In this document: positions 8,269-17,588 of the stretch, piece after piece | How the letters are laid out: each line of letters opens with the position of its first letter | Numbering within the stretch: position 1 is the first letter of the stretch | Assembly: GCA_026705765.1 (NCBI GenBank) | Contig: JAPPAB010000104.1 | Coordinates: forward strand, 62,001-126,000 | Source: Gemmatimonadota bacterium | Lineage (GTDB): Bacteria; Latescibacterota; UBA2968 | Direction: 5' to 3' | Length of the DNA: 64,000 bases | Translations under genes and position numbers: made by a program | Notes under the pieces: model-generated | Database searches by the model: none | What the model saw: only the letters and a program-made list of their open reading frames with translations | What the model was told of the DNA's origin: nothing

Positions 8269-9258
8269 ATGCCCGTTTATATCCCCGAAGACGCCAGGCG
8301 CATCATGCCCGATCTGTTGCGCGACTTTGCTACCGCAGCATTGCACAAAGTCGGTTTGCCAGATGGCGATGCCGCGTTGATCGCGCGCTATCTTGTAGAT
8401 GTGGATTTGCGCGGGGTGGCCTCACACGGCACGCGACAGTTGAGGCGGTATGTGGCTGAGTTTCGAGAAGGGCGCATTAACCCACAGCCCGAAATTGCCC
8501 AGATCATGGATGCCCCTTCAATGGCGATTTTTGATGGCGATGGCGGTGCGGGTTACCTCGTGGCAACGCGGGCAACAGAGGCGGTTATTGAAAAGGCGAA
8601 AACAAATGACATTGCCGTTGCGAACACGCGCAATCACGGCCATGTGGGCAGCGCGGGGATCTACGCACGGCTGGCACTAACACGCGATTTGGCGACCTTT
8701 TGCGTATCAGGGGGAATCGCCTGGGAAAAACCGACGCGCCCCGATGCAACGGTATGGGATGCGATGTCTGCCCCCCCGATGTGTTTTGGCATACCAACGG
8801 CAGAAGGCCCGCCTTTTGTACTGGACATGAACGCAAACATGTTGAAAGACCGCAGCAAACTCGCCGAGGCATTGCAGACATTCCCGGATTTTATTTTTAA
8901 AAGTTTGGGCATGCGATTTACATCGTGGTTCCTGGCGGGTATTTTAGCAGGCACAGCAACACCTGAATCGCACAGACCAAAATTTTCAAGCGCCACGCGG
9001 GGATTTATGATTGTGGCGATAGATGTGGCTCAACTGGGAGACTTGGAGGCTTATAAGGCAGAAATCTCTCGCATTTTGCGCGAAAGCCGGTCACTGAACC
9101 CCATGCCGGGCTTGTCGAGCGCCGAAGTTCCCGGCAGTTTGGAATGGCAACGCGAACAAACACGCGAGCAAAGCGGTATCCCGCTGACCGAAGAACATCT
9201 CGACATGTTGCAACACATTGCCACAGAGATAGATGTACCCATTCCCTGGGAGTCATAA
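8269..9258 (+). CDS. Ldh2-family malate/L-lactate dehydrogenase-like oxidoreductase
   Basis: 329 residues; GCAGGAGA precedes the ATG. Typical Ldh2 (type-2 malate/lactate/ureidoglycolate dehydrogenase) blocks are present: VDVDLRGVASHGTRQLRRYV, DGDGGAGYLVATRA and NTRNHGHVGSAGIYARLA near residue 125, where the His takes part in catalysis, then FGIPTAEGPPFVLDMNANM. The usual nucleotide-loop block with a Gly-His-Lys-Gly core is not recognisable; its place is taken by FKSLGMRFTSWFLAGILAG, so this is a divergent member. NAD(P)-dependent reduction of a 2-keto acid is the expected chemistry. Its stop touches the next gene's ATG. Confidence 0.75.
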   Translation: MPVYIPEDARRIMPDLLRDFATAALHKVGLPDGDAALIARYLVDVDLRGVASHGTRQLRRYVAEFREGRINPQPEIAQIMDAPSMAIFDGDGGAGYLVATRATEAVIEKAKTNDIAVANTRNHGHVGSAGIYARLALTRDLATFCVSGGIAWEKPTRPDATVWDAMSAPPMCFGIPTAEGPPFVLDMNANMLKDRSKLAEALQTFPDFIFKSLGMRFTSWFLAGILAGTATPESHRPKFSSATRGFMIVAIDVAQLGDLEAYKAEISRILRESRSLNPMPGLSSAEVPGSLEWQREQTREQSGIPLTEEHLDMLQHIATEIDVPIPWES

Positions 9259-9753
9259 ATGCACAACTCAAATTTCATCGAAATTCAGCAATTTAGACAG
9301 GGCTGGCTATTGGCCCTTATACTTGTACCTTGCATCTCAGCTTTGATCTATATAGGATTCAAGATATTTCGGAACTGGCCAATGTCTGGCACCAATATGC
9401 TCATTTTTGGTGCCATTGCTCTGGCTCTGGTATTAGTACCGGTGTTTATGCTTTTGATAAAGATGGTAACTGAAGTCAAAAATGACGCCATTCACATCCG
9501 ATTCTTTCCGCTAAAGAGAGAGGTAATCCCATTCTCAGAAATTGCAAAATGTGATGCCAGACAGTACAGCCCAATCAAAGAATATGGCGGATGGGGGATT
9601 CGGTATGGAACTAAAGGAATGGCTTATAATGTGAGTGGAGATCGCGGCGTACAATTGGAGCTAAACAATGGAAAGCGATTATTGATTGGCTCTCAGCGAT
9701 CTGAAGAACTGGCAAAGACAATCAAAACCTTTACAAAAGAGGAGGAAGGATGA
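9259..9753 (+). CDS. small membrane protein with two transmembrane segments and a PH-like tail
   Basis: 164 residues beginning on the base after the previous stop. Two hydrophobic helices span about residues 14-35 and 48-70. The cytoplasmic tail (ALHIRFFPLKREVIPFSEI-like strands, then GGWGIRYG, GVQLELNNGKRLLIGSQR and a helix) resembles the bacterial PH-like/DUF6141 domain found in two-helix membrane proteins of unknown role. It overlaps the next gene by ATGA at 9750-9753 and is probably co-translated with it. Confidence 0.6.
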   Translation: MHNSNFIEIQQFRQGWLLALILVPCISALIYIGFKIFRNWPMSGTNMLIFGAIALALVLVPVFMLLIKMVTEVKNDAIHIRFFPLKREVIPFSEIAKCDARQYSPIKEYGGWGIRYGTKGMAYNVSGDRGVQLELNNGKRLLIGSQRSEELAKTIKTFTKEEEG

Positions 9754-11093
9754 GAATTTTGATCTTAACAGTACTGATGCTCATTCCATCGCGGATGATG
9801 GCTGCAGAGCTACTTGCAGGCCCAATGATAAGCCACACAACGACATCATCGGCGATAATCTGGGTTGAGACAGACGCGCCAGCGAAGGTCACAGTAGATT
9901 ACTGGACACAAACGGGCAGAGCAATGACGATCACCCGTGCAGCAGTCGAGACGATGACCTCAGAAAGCTATCCCCACACTGGCACGGTGACACTGAACGG
10001 ACTTGTGCAGAACGCGAGGGTTCACTACGCGATTTCGGTAAATGGGAAACAGATAAGAGCACTTGTCCCCCAGGTATTCCGCACAATGCCCGCGATGCAA
10101 CCGCGACAGAATGATTCAACCTACGTCGCTGATTTCTCCGTGGGATTCGGATCCTGCTTGAACCCGGCTACACAGCCCATGCAACCTGCATTTGCAGAAG
10201 TCTTGCAGCACCGCCCAAACGCATTTTTCTTTATTGGCGACATCAACTACATGCCGGGACGATCCAGCCACTATGGGGAGGACCCGAATCCAGTCCGCTA
10301 TGCAATGTCGGGATACCATCGCGAAGTGCGACATGTACCGGAGATCAGAGCACTCATGGCAACGACGCCCAGCTATGGAATCTGGGACGACCACGACTAT
10401 GGCCCCAACAACTCCGATCGTACATTCTCCTACCGGGAAGAGACCCTGGAACTGTATCGACGGTATTGGCCGAACTCGGGCGGAGGCACTGCCCAGACAA
10501 AGGGAATCTTTCACAAGTTTCGAATTTCCGATGTCGAGTTCTTCATGCTCGACGACCGCTATCATAGGGACCCGAACGAAGCAGAAGACCGCAAGACCAT
10601 GTTCGGACAAGGGCAGATCGACTGGCTGAAAGCATCCCTGAAGGCGAGTACAGCGACGTTCAAAGTAATCGCCAATGGAAATAGCATGGTCGTTGACTTC
10701 ACGGGGCGCGGCGAGCGCTGGGACAATTTTGGTACAGAGCGGGACGACTTCCTGAAATGGATGTTCGCCGAAAACATCACCGGTGTCGTCTTCATCGCAG
10801 GCGATTGGCACGTTGGGACGCTCAACCGCCTCTATCGCGAGGGACAGGACACCTATCCCCTCTTTGAATTGCTCAGTTCCAACGCCGCCGTCAGGACAGA
10901 CCCAATCGTCCAGAGACCCCGCTCGGGCTGGCGCGGAAACCCACAGAGTATCGCAACCGTCTATCCCGGTTTCAACTTCGGGCTACTCCGTTTCTCAGGC
11001 CCCAAAGGCAACCGCGAGCTAAACATGAAAATCGTCGATAAAGATGGGAACGTACAGATCAAATACGTGTTGGGAGAAAGTGATCTGAGATGA
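9750..11093 (+). CDS. PhoD-like alkaline phosphatase / metallophosphoesterase, secreted
   Basis: 447 residues, coupled to the preceding gene. A signal peptide ends near MMAAE (about residue 20). An N-terminal fibronectin-like strand region is followed by the metallophosphatase core: FGSCLNP, FFFIGDINYM (metal-binding Asp), YGIWDDHDYGPNNSD (the DDHD block of PhoD-like enzymes), FMLDDRYHRD and VFIAGDWHVG. These are the PhoD family landmarks (Fe/Ca-dependent phosphodiesterase and phosphomonoesterase). It most likely releases phosphate from organic esters outside the cytoplasm. Confidence 0.85.
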   Translation: MRILILTVLMLIPSRMMAAELLAGPMISHTTTSSAIIWVETDAPAKVTVDYWTQTGRAMTITRAAVETMTSESYPHTGTVTLNGLVQNARVHYAISVNGKQIRALVPQVFRTMPAMQPRQNDSTYVADFSVGFGSCLNPATQPMQPAFAEVLQHRPNAFFFIGDINYMPGRSSHYGEDPNPVRYAMSGYHREVRHVPEIRALMATTPSYGIWDDHDYGPNNSDRTFSYREETLELYRRYWPNSGGGTAQTKGIFHKFRISDVEFFMLDDRYHRDPNEAEDRKTMFGQGQIDWLKASLKASTATFKVIANGNSMVVDFTGRGERWDNFGTERDDFLKWMFAENITGVVFIAGDWHVGTLNRLYREGQDTYPLFELLSSNAAVRTDPIVQRPRSGWRGNPQSIATVYPGFNFGLLRFSGPKGNRELNMKIVDKDGNVQIKYVLGESDLR

Positions 11094-11123
11094 GTAGCGT
11101 GAGATTCGCTTGAGGTATCTATT

Positions 11124-11579
11124 ATGAACTTGCGAAATGCAGCCAAGGCCCTGATCCAGAGAGGCGACCAAATTCTCGTTACCGAGAATATCGATGACAA
11201 AGGTCTTTGGTACATTCTGCCAGGGGGAGGCATGGAACCTGGGAAAGAGACACTTATAGATGCTCTCAAGCGGGAATGTCAAGAGGAAATAGGTGCTGAC
11301 GTCACAGTTGAAGGTTTAAACTTTGTTCGAGAATATATCACTGACAATCACGAGGGTTCTCGGACGAAGGGTGTCCATCTAATTGACTTCATCTTCCGAT
11401 GTTCCGTTGATGAAAGATATAATGCCGCCGAAGCCCCAGATGGAGATTCAATCCAGGTTGGTGTGAAATGGATGAGCATTAGTGAGCTCAAGAAACTGAG
11501 ATTCTATCCTAAGCCCTTACTCGATTATCTTGGCTCTGAACCCGAGGCACCTCCCATATACCTGGGAGATATTACCTGA
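11124..11579 (+). CDS. Nudix hydrolase
   Basis: 151 residues; TGAGGTAT lies before the ATG. The Nudix box is complete: GGGMEPGKETLIDALKREC followed by QEEIGA, matching G-x5-E-x7-R-E-x2-E-E-x-G with the four metal-binding acidic residues. The family hydrolyses nucleoside diphosphates linked to another moiety. The C-terminal region (VGVKWMSISELKKLRFYPKPL) resembles ADP-ribose/8-oxo-dGTP-type Nudix enzymes, but specificity cannot be deduced. Confidence 0.9.
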   Translation: MNLRNAAKALIQRGDQILVTENIDDKGLWYILPGGGMEPGKETLIDALKRECQEEIGADVTVEGLNFVREYITDNHEGSRTKGVHLIDFIFRCSVDERYNAAEAPDGDSIQVGVKWMSISELKKLRFYPKPLLDYLGSEPEAPPIYLGDIT

Positions 11580-11627
11580 CAGAACCAGATGATGACCGTT
11601 GCCCAACCCCAGAAAGGACGCCTCTCT

Positions 11628-12572
11628 ATGAAAGCCGTCTGGGCCATCGATCGTCTTAGAACCGACACCGAACGCGAACAAGCCGTCGATTTTGTGGCTG
11701 ACCTTGGCTGCAACATGCTTATTACCAATAGCGCCACCCCCGAAATGGTGGCGCAAGCCCATAAACGAGACATCCAGATCATCGCCACTGTCTTCCCCTA
11801 TTCTGACGACGACTTTGAAAATGCCCATCCGCATTGCCTTCAGAAAATGCGCGAATTCGAATACAAAGTCTCGGACGTCATCGCCGGACAACCACCGCAT
11901 GGAGAGAGCTACCGCTGGCAATCGCTTATCTTACCGAGAACAGCCCTCTGTTTTGAGCATCCGGAATCGCAAGCCGAACTCAAGAAGCGGGTTGAGCGCG
12001 CCCTCGACATCGCCGACGGGATCGCCCTTGACGGCTTTGGCTTTGTCAACTACTACGCCTGTTTCTGTGACCGCTGTAAAATCCTCCGTAAAGAAGCGAG
12101 CGCGCAAAACCCCGACCTGTCCGACATAGAAATCATGGCCAAAGTCTCCACACAAACTCTCGTTGACGTTCACCGCCTCCTCTACGACCACGCTAAATCC
12201 ATAGATCCCAACACCATCGTCACCAACCACGTCTGGCCGCACTTCCTTCCCGACGAGTACATTGGCGCCAAATACAAACTCGACTATTGCACACAGACCA
12301 TCTCCTGGTTCTATCCCCCCGAATGGCGACTCGAACGCGTTGAAATGGAAGCCACCGAAATGAAGCGCCTGGAAAATCCAGAGATCAACCGTTTTGTCCC
12401 CTTCATCGGCATTCACGATCTGCCTGGCTTCGTACGCACACCCGAACGCCTTATCAGGGAGATAGAAATCGCCCTGAAATACGGCAACGGCAATCTCGTT
12501 ATCTCTCGCTTGAGCACCCTGCTGAAGTACCCTGGACTCGCCAGAGCCGTAAGAGACGCGCTCAAAGAATGA
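11628..12572 (+). CDS. hypothetical TIM-barrel protein, glycoside hydrolase-like
   Basis: 314 residues from the ATG at 11628 (AAAGGA upstream); upstream ATGs at 11589/11592 have no ribosome site. Alternating strands and helices look like a TIM barrel: NMLITNS, IQIIATVFP, GIALDGFGFVNYYACFCDRCK, TIVTNHVWP, LDYCTQTISWFYPP, FVPFIGIHDLPGF, NLVISRLSTL. The block DGFGFVNYYACFCDRC matches putative glycosidases in which an Asp is followed by a cluster of Cys (uncharacterised families near DUF4015 or GH114-like). No signal peptide. Function unknown. Confidence 0.55.
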   Translation: MKAVWAIDRLRTDTEREQAVDFVADLGCNMLITNSATPEMVAQAHKRDIQIIATVFPYSDDDFENAHPHCLQKMREFEYKVSDVIAGQPPHGESYRWQSLILPRTALCFEHPESQAELKKRVERALDIADGIALDGFGFVNYYACFCDRCKILRKEASAQNPDLSDIEIMAKVSTQTLVDVHRLLYDHAKSIDPNTIVTNHVWPHFLPDEYIGAKYKLDYCTQTISWFYPPEWRLERVEMEATEMKRLENPEINRFVPFIGIHDLPGFVRTPERLIREIEIALKYGNGNLVISRLSTLLKYPGLARAVRDALKE

Positions 12573-12761
12573 AGGAAACATTAAGTTATAAGTAATCTAT
12601 TCGTCGGGACTGGCTTCGCAGGTTCTTGGATTCCAAAAACGTTGTAAGCCATAGCTATTTTCCTTCAAAAACAGTCCGAATAAAACTATTTTTTATTTTT
12701 TTATTGGCAAATTTCCTATATCGTAGGACATTCTCAAGGTGGCAAGCTAGAGGAAATCTAA

Positions 12762-13490
12762 ATGAAGGTTTGCGTAGCACAGACAAGACCCATAACAGGT
12801 GATATTCAGCGCAATATCGTTGTCCATCGCAGGTTAGTTGATCTTGCCGTTTCCAACGGTGCCGAAATCGTTGTTTTTCCTGAGTTGTCCATAACAGGTT
12901 ATGAACCCACACTCGCGGACGACTTAGCGACGAATCAAAACGATCATCGGTTCGATATCTTCCAGATCATCAGTGACACCCAACAGGTTACTATTGGGAT
13001 TGGAGTGCCCACTAAAAATGATAGCGGTGTATGTATCAGCTTGATGATTTTTCAACCATTCAAGGCGAGGGAGCTATATTCCAAAATGCATCTTCACCCT
13101 GACGAAGAAAAATTTTTCGTCCGCGGTCAGCCTTCTGGGGGCCTGATAGGCGAAGATCCGTGCGCTGCACTGGCAATTTGTTATGAATTATCTGTGCCGG
13201 AACATGCTGCCAACGCATACAAGAATGGGGCAGATATTTATATTGCGAGCGTCGCGAAATCTGTTAGTCAAATTGAGAAAACACTCGAGAGACTAGGCCA
13301 AATTGCCCTTGAATACTCAATGACTGTGGTGATGTCTAATTGTATTGGACTGTCTGATGGCCTGAAATGTGCAGGCAGAACATCGGTGTGGAACAGAGAA
13401 GGAATATTGCTGGATCAGATTAACGAAATAAAAGAAGGAATTATCGTCGTGGACACAGAAACGTATAGTGTGTTACAGCGTACAATTTAA
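12762..13490 (+). CDS. nitrilase-superfamily carbon-nitrogen hydrolase
   Basis: 242 residues with GAGGAAA before the ATG. The catalytic triad of the superfamily is visible: Glu in VVFPELSITGYEP, Lys in YSKMHLHPDE and Cys in AALAICYELSVPEHA. Strand order follows the alpha-beta-beta-alpha fold from MKVCVAQTRPITGD onward. The enzyme should hydrolyse an amide (or carbamoyl) bond of a small molecule. The upstream gap of 189 bp is AT-rich and contains no other gene; I see no strong promoter in it. Confidence 0.85.
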   Translation: MKVCVAQTRPITGDIQRNIVVHRRLVDLAVSNGAEIVVFPELSITGYEPTLADDLATNQNDHRFDIFQIISDTQQVTIGIGVPTKNDSGVCISLMIFQPFKARELYSKMHLHPDEEKFFVRGQPSGGLIGEDPCAALAICYELSVPEHAANAYKNGADIYIASVAKSVSQIEKTLERLGQIALEYSMTVVMSNCIGLSDGLKCAGRTSVWNREGILLDQINEIKEGIIVVDTETYSVLQRTI

Positions 13491-13558
13491 AAAAGAATTC
13501 TTATAATCCATTTTCTACGTTGAGGTACTAATACAATCATGAATCTACAGGAGATAAG

Positions 13559-13768
13559 ATGTCTGCTCTCGACATTGCCGATTGCATCAATAAGACCTGC
13601 CCCTGGTCAGGCAAGCCGGTACAAGCTGACTCGCTAGCCGAGTATGACGGCCAAGTCGTCGGGTTCTGCAATACCGGTTGCCGTGACAAGTTCGAAAGCG
13701 CGATCCGCCACTTCGAGGAGGCAAAGGCATCAATGGGGCCCCGAGTTCTTACTCGCCAGTCACAATGA
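13559..13768 (+). CDS. YHS-like small metal-binding protein
   Basis: 69 residues; CAGGAGAT precedes the ATG. The arrangement CPWSGKPVQADSLAEYDGQ then VGFCNTGCRDKFE is that of a YHS-type treble-clef motif: Cys pair, a strand with Y-x-G and a second Cys pair followed by an F-E helix. Such domains bind metal and occur in copper-transport proteins or alone. Single small domain, no partner nearby. The assignment is by motif shape only. Confidence 0.6.
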   Translation: MSALDIADCINKTCPWSGKPVQADSLAEYDGQVVGFCNTGCRDKFESAIRHFEEAKASMGPRVLTRQSQ

Positions 13769-13861
13769 GGGTGCCTCTTGGGGCTACATCGCCTTGCCAA
13801 TCGAAACTGCAAAGATGAACCGCTTGGATACTATGCAAGCCATATAAGGATATCTCCAACC

Positions 13862-14380
13862 ATGACAATGTACCTAATCAGAGAACCTTCCAAAAACGAT
13901 GCCAGAAGCCTGGCCGAAGTCCACGTTCGATCATGGCAGGCTGCGTACAGAGGGCAATTGCCCGACAACTTTCTCGATAATTTGTCTGTTGACCAGAGGG
14001 AGAAACAATGGCACCTGACCCTCAATAGTCCCTCCAACAAAGTACTTGTAGCCGAAACAGAGCAAAGGATCGTTGCTTTCATCAGCTTTGGCCCCGTACG
14101 AGATGAAGGACTGGATAAAAATGCTGTTGGCGAAGTCTATGCAATTTATGCCCTTGAAGAATTCTGGGATCGCGGCATTGGCCGAAAGCTGATGGAGGCA
14201 TCTCTTACGGCCCTTCGCGATATGAATTGCTCAATGGTAAAAATTTGGCTTCTTGAGACCAACCAGAGGGCGATTTCCTTTTATCGAAAATTCGGATTCA
14301 GCGCGGATGGTGCGCAAAAAGTAGAACCCCTTGCAGGGGTCGAACGCAGAGAAATCCGATACAGCCTGAATATGGTCTGA
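13862..14380 (+). CDS. GNAT-family N-acetyltransferase
   Basis: 172 residues from ATG 13862 (AAGGAT upstream, a second ATG six bases on). The start IREPSKNDARSLAEVHVRSWQAAYRG is the usual N-terminal GNAT block; motif A is EVYAIYALEEFWDRGIGRKLME (the R-G-I-G-R pyrophosphate loop) and motif B is VKIWLLETNQRAISFYRKFGF. This is a textbook Rimi-like/Acetyltransf_1 enzyme. Acceptor unknown. The following gene begins 18 bp downstream. Confidence 0.9.
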   Translation: MTMYLIREPSKNDARSLAEVHVRSWQAAYRGQLPDNFLDNLSVDQREKQWHLTLNSPSNKVLVAETEQRIVAFISFGPVRDEGLDKNAVGEVYAIYALEEFWDRGIGRKLMEASLTALRDMNCSMVKIWLLETNQRAISFYRKFGFSADGAQKVEPLAGVERREIRYSLNMV

Positions 14381-14397
14381 AATCGAAAGGAGGAATC

Positions 14398-14766
14398 GTG
14401 CCACAGAAACACAGTACAATACGCGATGGCAAACGGCTTGTGTGGTACACTGAAAAACTCTGGATGCAGTCCAGAGATCTTCCTCCATTTGAAATCGACA
14501 TATCATCAATCAAAGAGTTAGACGAAGACTGCTGGTTTGGGCAAAAGAAACCTACCCTCAGAGAGATCGCGCGGCATTGTAAAAAAATTAACACGGCATC
14601 TCTGAAATATCCTATCATTCTAAATGTAGATGGCTCACTCATGGATGGCGGCCACCGCCTGTGCAAAGCGATACTTGAAGGCCGTAAAACCATAAAAGCT
14701 GTCCAATTCCCATCTATGCCTGAACCAGACGAAATTCAAGAGTTGGATCCCTGGCACGGGTCCTGA
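14398..14766 (+). CDS. ParB-like domain protein, GTG start
   Basis: 122 residues starting with GTG at 14398, strongly supported by AAAGGAGGA five bases before it. The central block YPIILNVDGSLMDGGHRLCKA resembles the ParB/sulfiredoxin-like motif (D-G-x-H-R) present in stand-alone ParB-type nucleotide-binding or kinase domains. There is no DNA-binding HTH region, so it is not a partition protein. The C-terminus FPSMPEPDEI is shared with small proteins of unknown role. Function unknown. Confidence 0.6.
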   Translation: MPQKHSTIRDGKRLVWYTEKLWMQSRDLPPFEIDISSIKELDEDCWFGQKKPTLREIARHCKKINTASLKYPIILNVDGSLMDGGHRLCKAILEGRKTIKAVQFPSMPEPDEIQELDPWHGS

Positions 14767-14793
14767 CTCATTCAGAAAAAGGAGACCGTCATA

Positions 14794-15687
14794 ATGGCGA
14801 TGATTGAAATGAAACAGATTGAAGCGCTTGAGGACGCGACGGATTTGTTGCAGAATCCTGAGGCGCTCCGACGACAGGCAAAAGAAAATGGGTATCTGTT
14901 CTTTCGCAACCTGCTCGATCCGGAACGTGTAATCGAGGTTCGACATCAGATCCTCAGCGTCTGTCGGGATCACGGGTGGCTGATGGATGGCTCTGAAGTG
15001 ACAGAGGGCATTGCAAATCCCGACATGCAGGTCGTCGAGAGCAAAGACCCGCGCTGGCAGGCATTTTATGATGATGTACTGAAAATTCGAGACTTTCACG
15101 CACTGGCACTCGAAGCCCCTCTGATTCGGGCATTTGAAGTTCTATTCGGCGAACAGGTACTACCACACAGCCGAAACATCTGCCGCCTTGTCTTTCCCGA
15201 TACAGATACCCATTCGACGCCTCCGCACCAGGACAATTACTTCATCGGAGGATCGGATGAAACCTGGACCGCATGGATTCCCTGTGGTGAATGTCCAGAA
15301 GAACTCGGTGGACTTGCCGTCGCCCGAGGCTCGCACCGACGCGGAAAACTGGAAACATTCGAAGGCGTGGGACCAGGTGGCCGTCAGGTTCCCGTCGAAG
15401 AGGATTCCGTCTGGATCGGCGGCGACTATATGTGCGGCGACGTGATTATTCTACACAGTCTGACCATTCATCAGGGACGCGATAACGAGTCGGCAGACCG
15501 TCTGCGGATTTCGGCTGATTACCGATATCAACCGCGAAGCCATCCAGTTCGAGATGATTCACTACAGCCGCACATGAATTGGCTGACCTGGGAAGATGTG
15601 TACAAAAAATGGGACGAGAGCGACCCGGTGAAATATTACTGGCAGAAATGGGACCTGGATATTGTTGCGAGAGAAGTGCGCGTCTAA
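14794..15687 (+). CDS. phytanoyl-CoA dioxygenase (PhyH)-like protein
   Basis: 297 residues; AAGGAGA precedes the ATG. STPPHQDNYFIGG supplies the HxD iron pair, WTAWIPCGECPEELGGL the jelly-roll strand and turn, GDVIILHSLTIHQGRDN the distal His and DRLRISADYRYQPR the 2-oxoglutarate Arg. This resembles the PhyH subgroup of about 290 residues common in marine bacteria that lack any other accessory domain. The next gene starts 17 bp on and is possibly co-transcribed. Confidence 0.85.
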   Translation: MAMIEMKQIEALEDATDLLQNPEALRRQAKENGYLFFRNLLDPERVIEVRHQILSVCRDHGWLMDGSEVTEGIANPDMQVVESKDPRWQAFYDDVLKIRDFHALALEAPLIRAFEVLFGEQVLPHSRNICRLVFPDTDTHSTPPHQDNYFIGGSDETWTAWIPCGECPEELGGLAVARGSHRRGKLETFEGVGPGGRQVPVEEDSVWIGGDYMCGDVIILHSLTIHQGRDNESADRLRISADYRYQPRSHPVRDDSLQPHMNWLTWEDVYKKWDESDPVKYYWQKWDLDIVAREVRV

Positions 15688-15704
15688 AAGAGGGATGAAC
15701 ACCA

Positions 15705-17546
15705 ATGAGTAAGGAGTGGGTATCAGCCCTGGATACAGCCCGTGTGCTGCAATCAGGTACGTGGTGGGAGAGCCTGTTTCGGTATGCCGAGACAGCCTGT
15801 CTGGAGACGGAGGATAATGGCGCTGCCTTGACGTTTGAATTTACCGGTACAGGAGTGGCACTTGGTCTGGGCCAGCACGCCGTGTCGGCCTACGGGAGAC
15901 CGTCCCTGGGAAAGCTAATTGTGACAGTGGATGATGGGAGTCCGCGCATCTTGTATCCGGGTAACGAAGCACGAGAGGTGGTACTGGCGAGGGGACTGAC
16001 ACAAGGGAAACACCGGGTACGCGTTGAGCATCGTCAGAACAGGAGCGAGATGGGCTGCCGTATATCTGGATTTCGAGTCCTGGCGGAGCATTCTGGAGAG
16101 CTGTCATTTGTACTCAACGGCGAGGAAAATGGATTCTTCGTAGATGCACGAGCGGTAATACGCCAGGGTGGTCAAATAGTGCGGAACACGCTGGTGCGGA
16201 ACTGGCTATCGGGGGCGTGTCGTCTGACTGGCCTACCCTCAGGAAAGGGATATTCACTGGAATTGATTGCGTACGGATGGGAGTCCCAAAGAATTGAAGA
16301 AATCGCGATTCAAAAAGGAAAAGAAACGCGCCTGCCACCAGTATATCTACACCGAAATCTGGAGACCAGGCCACAAGGCGTCCGATTCCCAGTTCTGGGG
16401 CACCCGGCCATCCGTCGGCCCGGTGAATCTTTTCGGGTGCGGTTGGGCGCCTACGATCACACGATAGGACAAGTGAAGTTGTCGCGTCGGATTGGACCAG
16501 CCACGATCTCACGCACAGTAGCATTTGAGGAAGATCCGAGCGCGAAGTTTTATTATGATCGGGAAGGCACGATAAGTCTCCCCCAAGACATACCACCGGG
16601 ATTATACGATCTATCGATCAGGGTGTCCGGCTCGCGGGGAGATTTCACGCGACAGTCTCCCAGAGGCGTGTACGTCGTTCGAGACTATCCGAAAGATCCT
16701 GTATTTATGACGTTTGGACACCTGGACACGCAGGGACAGTACCAGGCGGAATACGAGAGACAACTGGCCGAAGTCGCCAACCTGATCGCACCGGATATGG
16801 TCCTGATTAGCAATGCGGTGAACCCGGCATATATCTCGGGATCACATCTGGTACTGGAGATGCCCTATGCGATTACATTCGGCAATCACCAATTTTATGG
16901 ACACGAGAAGTGGTATGGAGATCAGGTAGGAATCATCGATTATGGCCCAGACCTATGCATCCTGAATTTCGGGCATCCCTGGCATGTGGATCTATCGCAA
17001 GCCAATGCGCTTCTATCCTCGCGGGCGAAGGCTAAGGTCAAGATAATCAACGCATTCGAGCACAATGCGCCGGTAGAGGCATTTCTGGATAGGCATAAGG
17101 TAAAGCTGATCCACGACGCGCATGGCCCCGGGGAAAAGGTGATGACCATTGGAGCCACACCCACCACGCGGGTAGGCAAAAGCAATAGCAGCAGTTTTCG
17201 GGTGGTGCGGTTTAAAAACGGCCAGGTGGCATCAACGACCTATCGAGGAGATGCTATTGCTCCCATTCCTTTTGATCGAGCGGGGCCACCGCCACTTAGC
17301 GTGACATACGATCCGGGTAACGACGGGATACACGACAGAGTGACAGCCAAAGTGACCAATATTCTTGCAGACGCATTTCCCGATTGCCGGGTGACATTCG
17401 TGCTACCAGCAGGAGCGTACGCGGTGGATGGCGGGCGTCTGGAAACGATGGTCACCAGCGACGATGAGAGATATACCGTGCTGGATGTGCGTATGGATGT
17501 GCCTGCGGAAGGGACCGCCCGAACCACAGCCCAGAAGAAGGAATGA
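15705..17546 (+). CDS. calcineurin-like metallophosphoesterase-related protein with N-terminal beta-sandwich regions
   Basis: 613 residues. Residues 1-125 look like a carbohydrate-binding type beta-sandwich (WWESLFRYAETACLE, LTFEFTGTGVALGL). From about residue 340 a metallophosphoesterase-like fold follows: FGHLDTQGQYQAEYERQL, APDMVLISNAVNP, AITFGNHQFYG and LIHDAHGPGE. Compared with the family only the GNH and the final H-D-x-H parts are intact; the first D-x-H and the GD-x-x blocks are changed to H-L-D and S-N-A. It may therefore be inactive or use an altered metal site. No signal peptide is visible. Confidence 0.5.
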   Translation: MSKEWVSALDTARVLQSGTWWESLFRYAETACLETEDNGAALTFEFTGTGVALGLGQHAVSAYGRPSLGKLIVTVDDGSPRILYPGNEAREVVLARGLTQGKHRVRVEHRQNRSEMGCRISGFRVLAEHSGELSFVLNGEENGFFVDARAVIRQGGQIVRNTLVRNWLSGACRLTGLPSGKGYSLELIAYGWESQRIEEIAIQKGKETRLPPVYLHRNLETRPQGVRFPVLGHPAIRRPGESFRVRLGAYDHTIGQVKLSRRIGPATISRTVAFEEDPSAKFYYDREGTISLPQDIPPGLYDLSIRVSGSRGDFTRQSPRGVYVVRDYPKDPVFMTFGHLDTQGQYQAEYERQLAEVANLIAPDMVLISNAVNPAYISGSHLVLEMPYAITFGNHQFYGHEKWYGDQVGIIDYGPDLCILNFGHPWHVDLSQANALLSSRAKAKVKIINAFEHNAPVEAFLDRHKVKLIHDAHGPGEKVMTIGATPTTRVGKSNSSSFRVVRFKNGQVASTTYRGDAIAPIPFDRAGPPPLSVTYDPGNDGIHDRVTAKVTNILADAFPDCRVTFVLPAGAYAVDGGRLETMVTSDDERYTVLDVRMDVPAEGTARTTAQKKE

Positions 17547-17588
17547 ACCGTCACCCATTTGCAATATATCTCAACTAAGGAGATAAGC

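Noticed and set aside
12573-12761. Small RNA or promoter in the AT-rich gap before the nitrilase gene
   Set aside because: No box pair with right spacing and no stable hairpin with T-tract could be found by eye.
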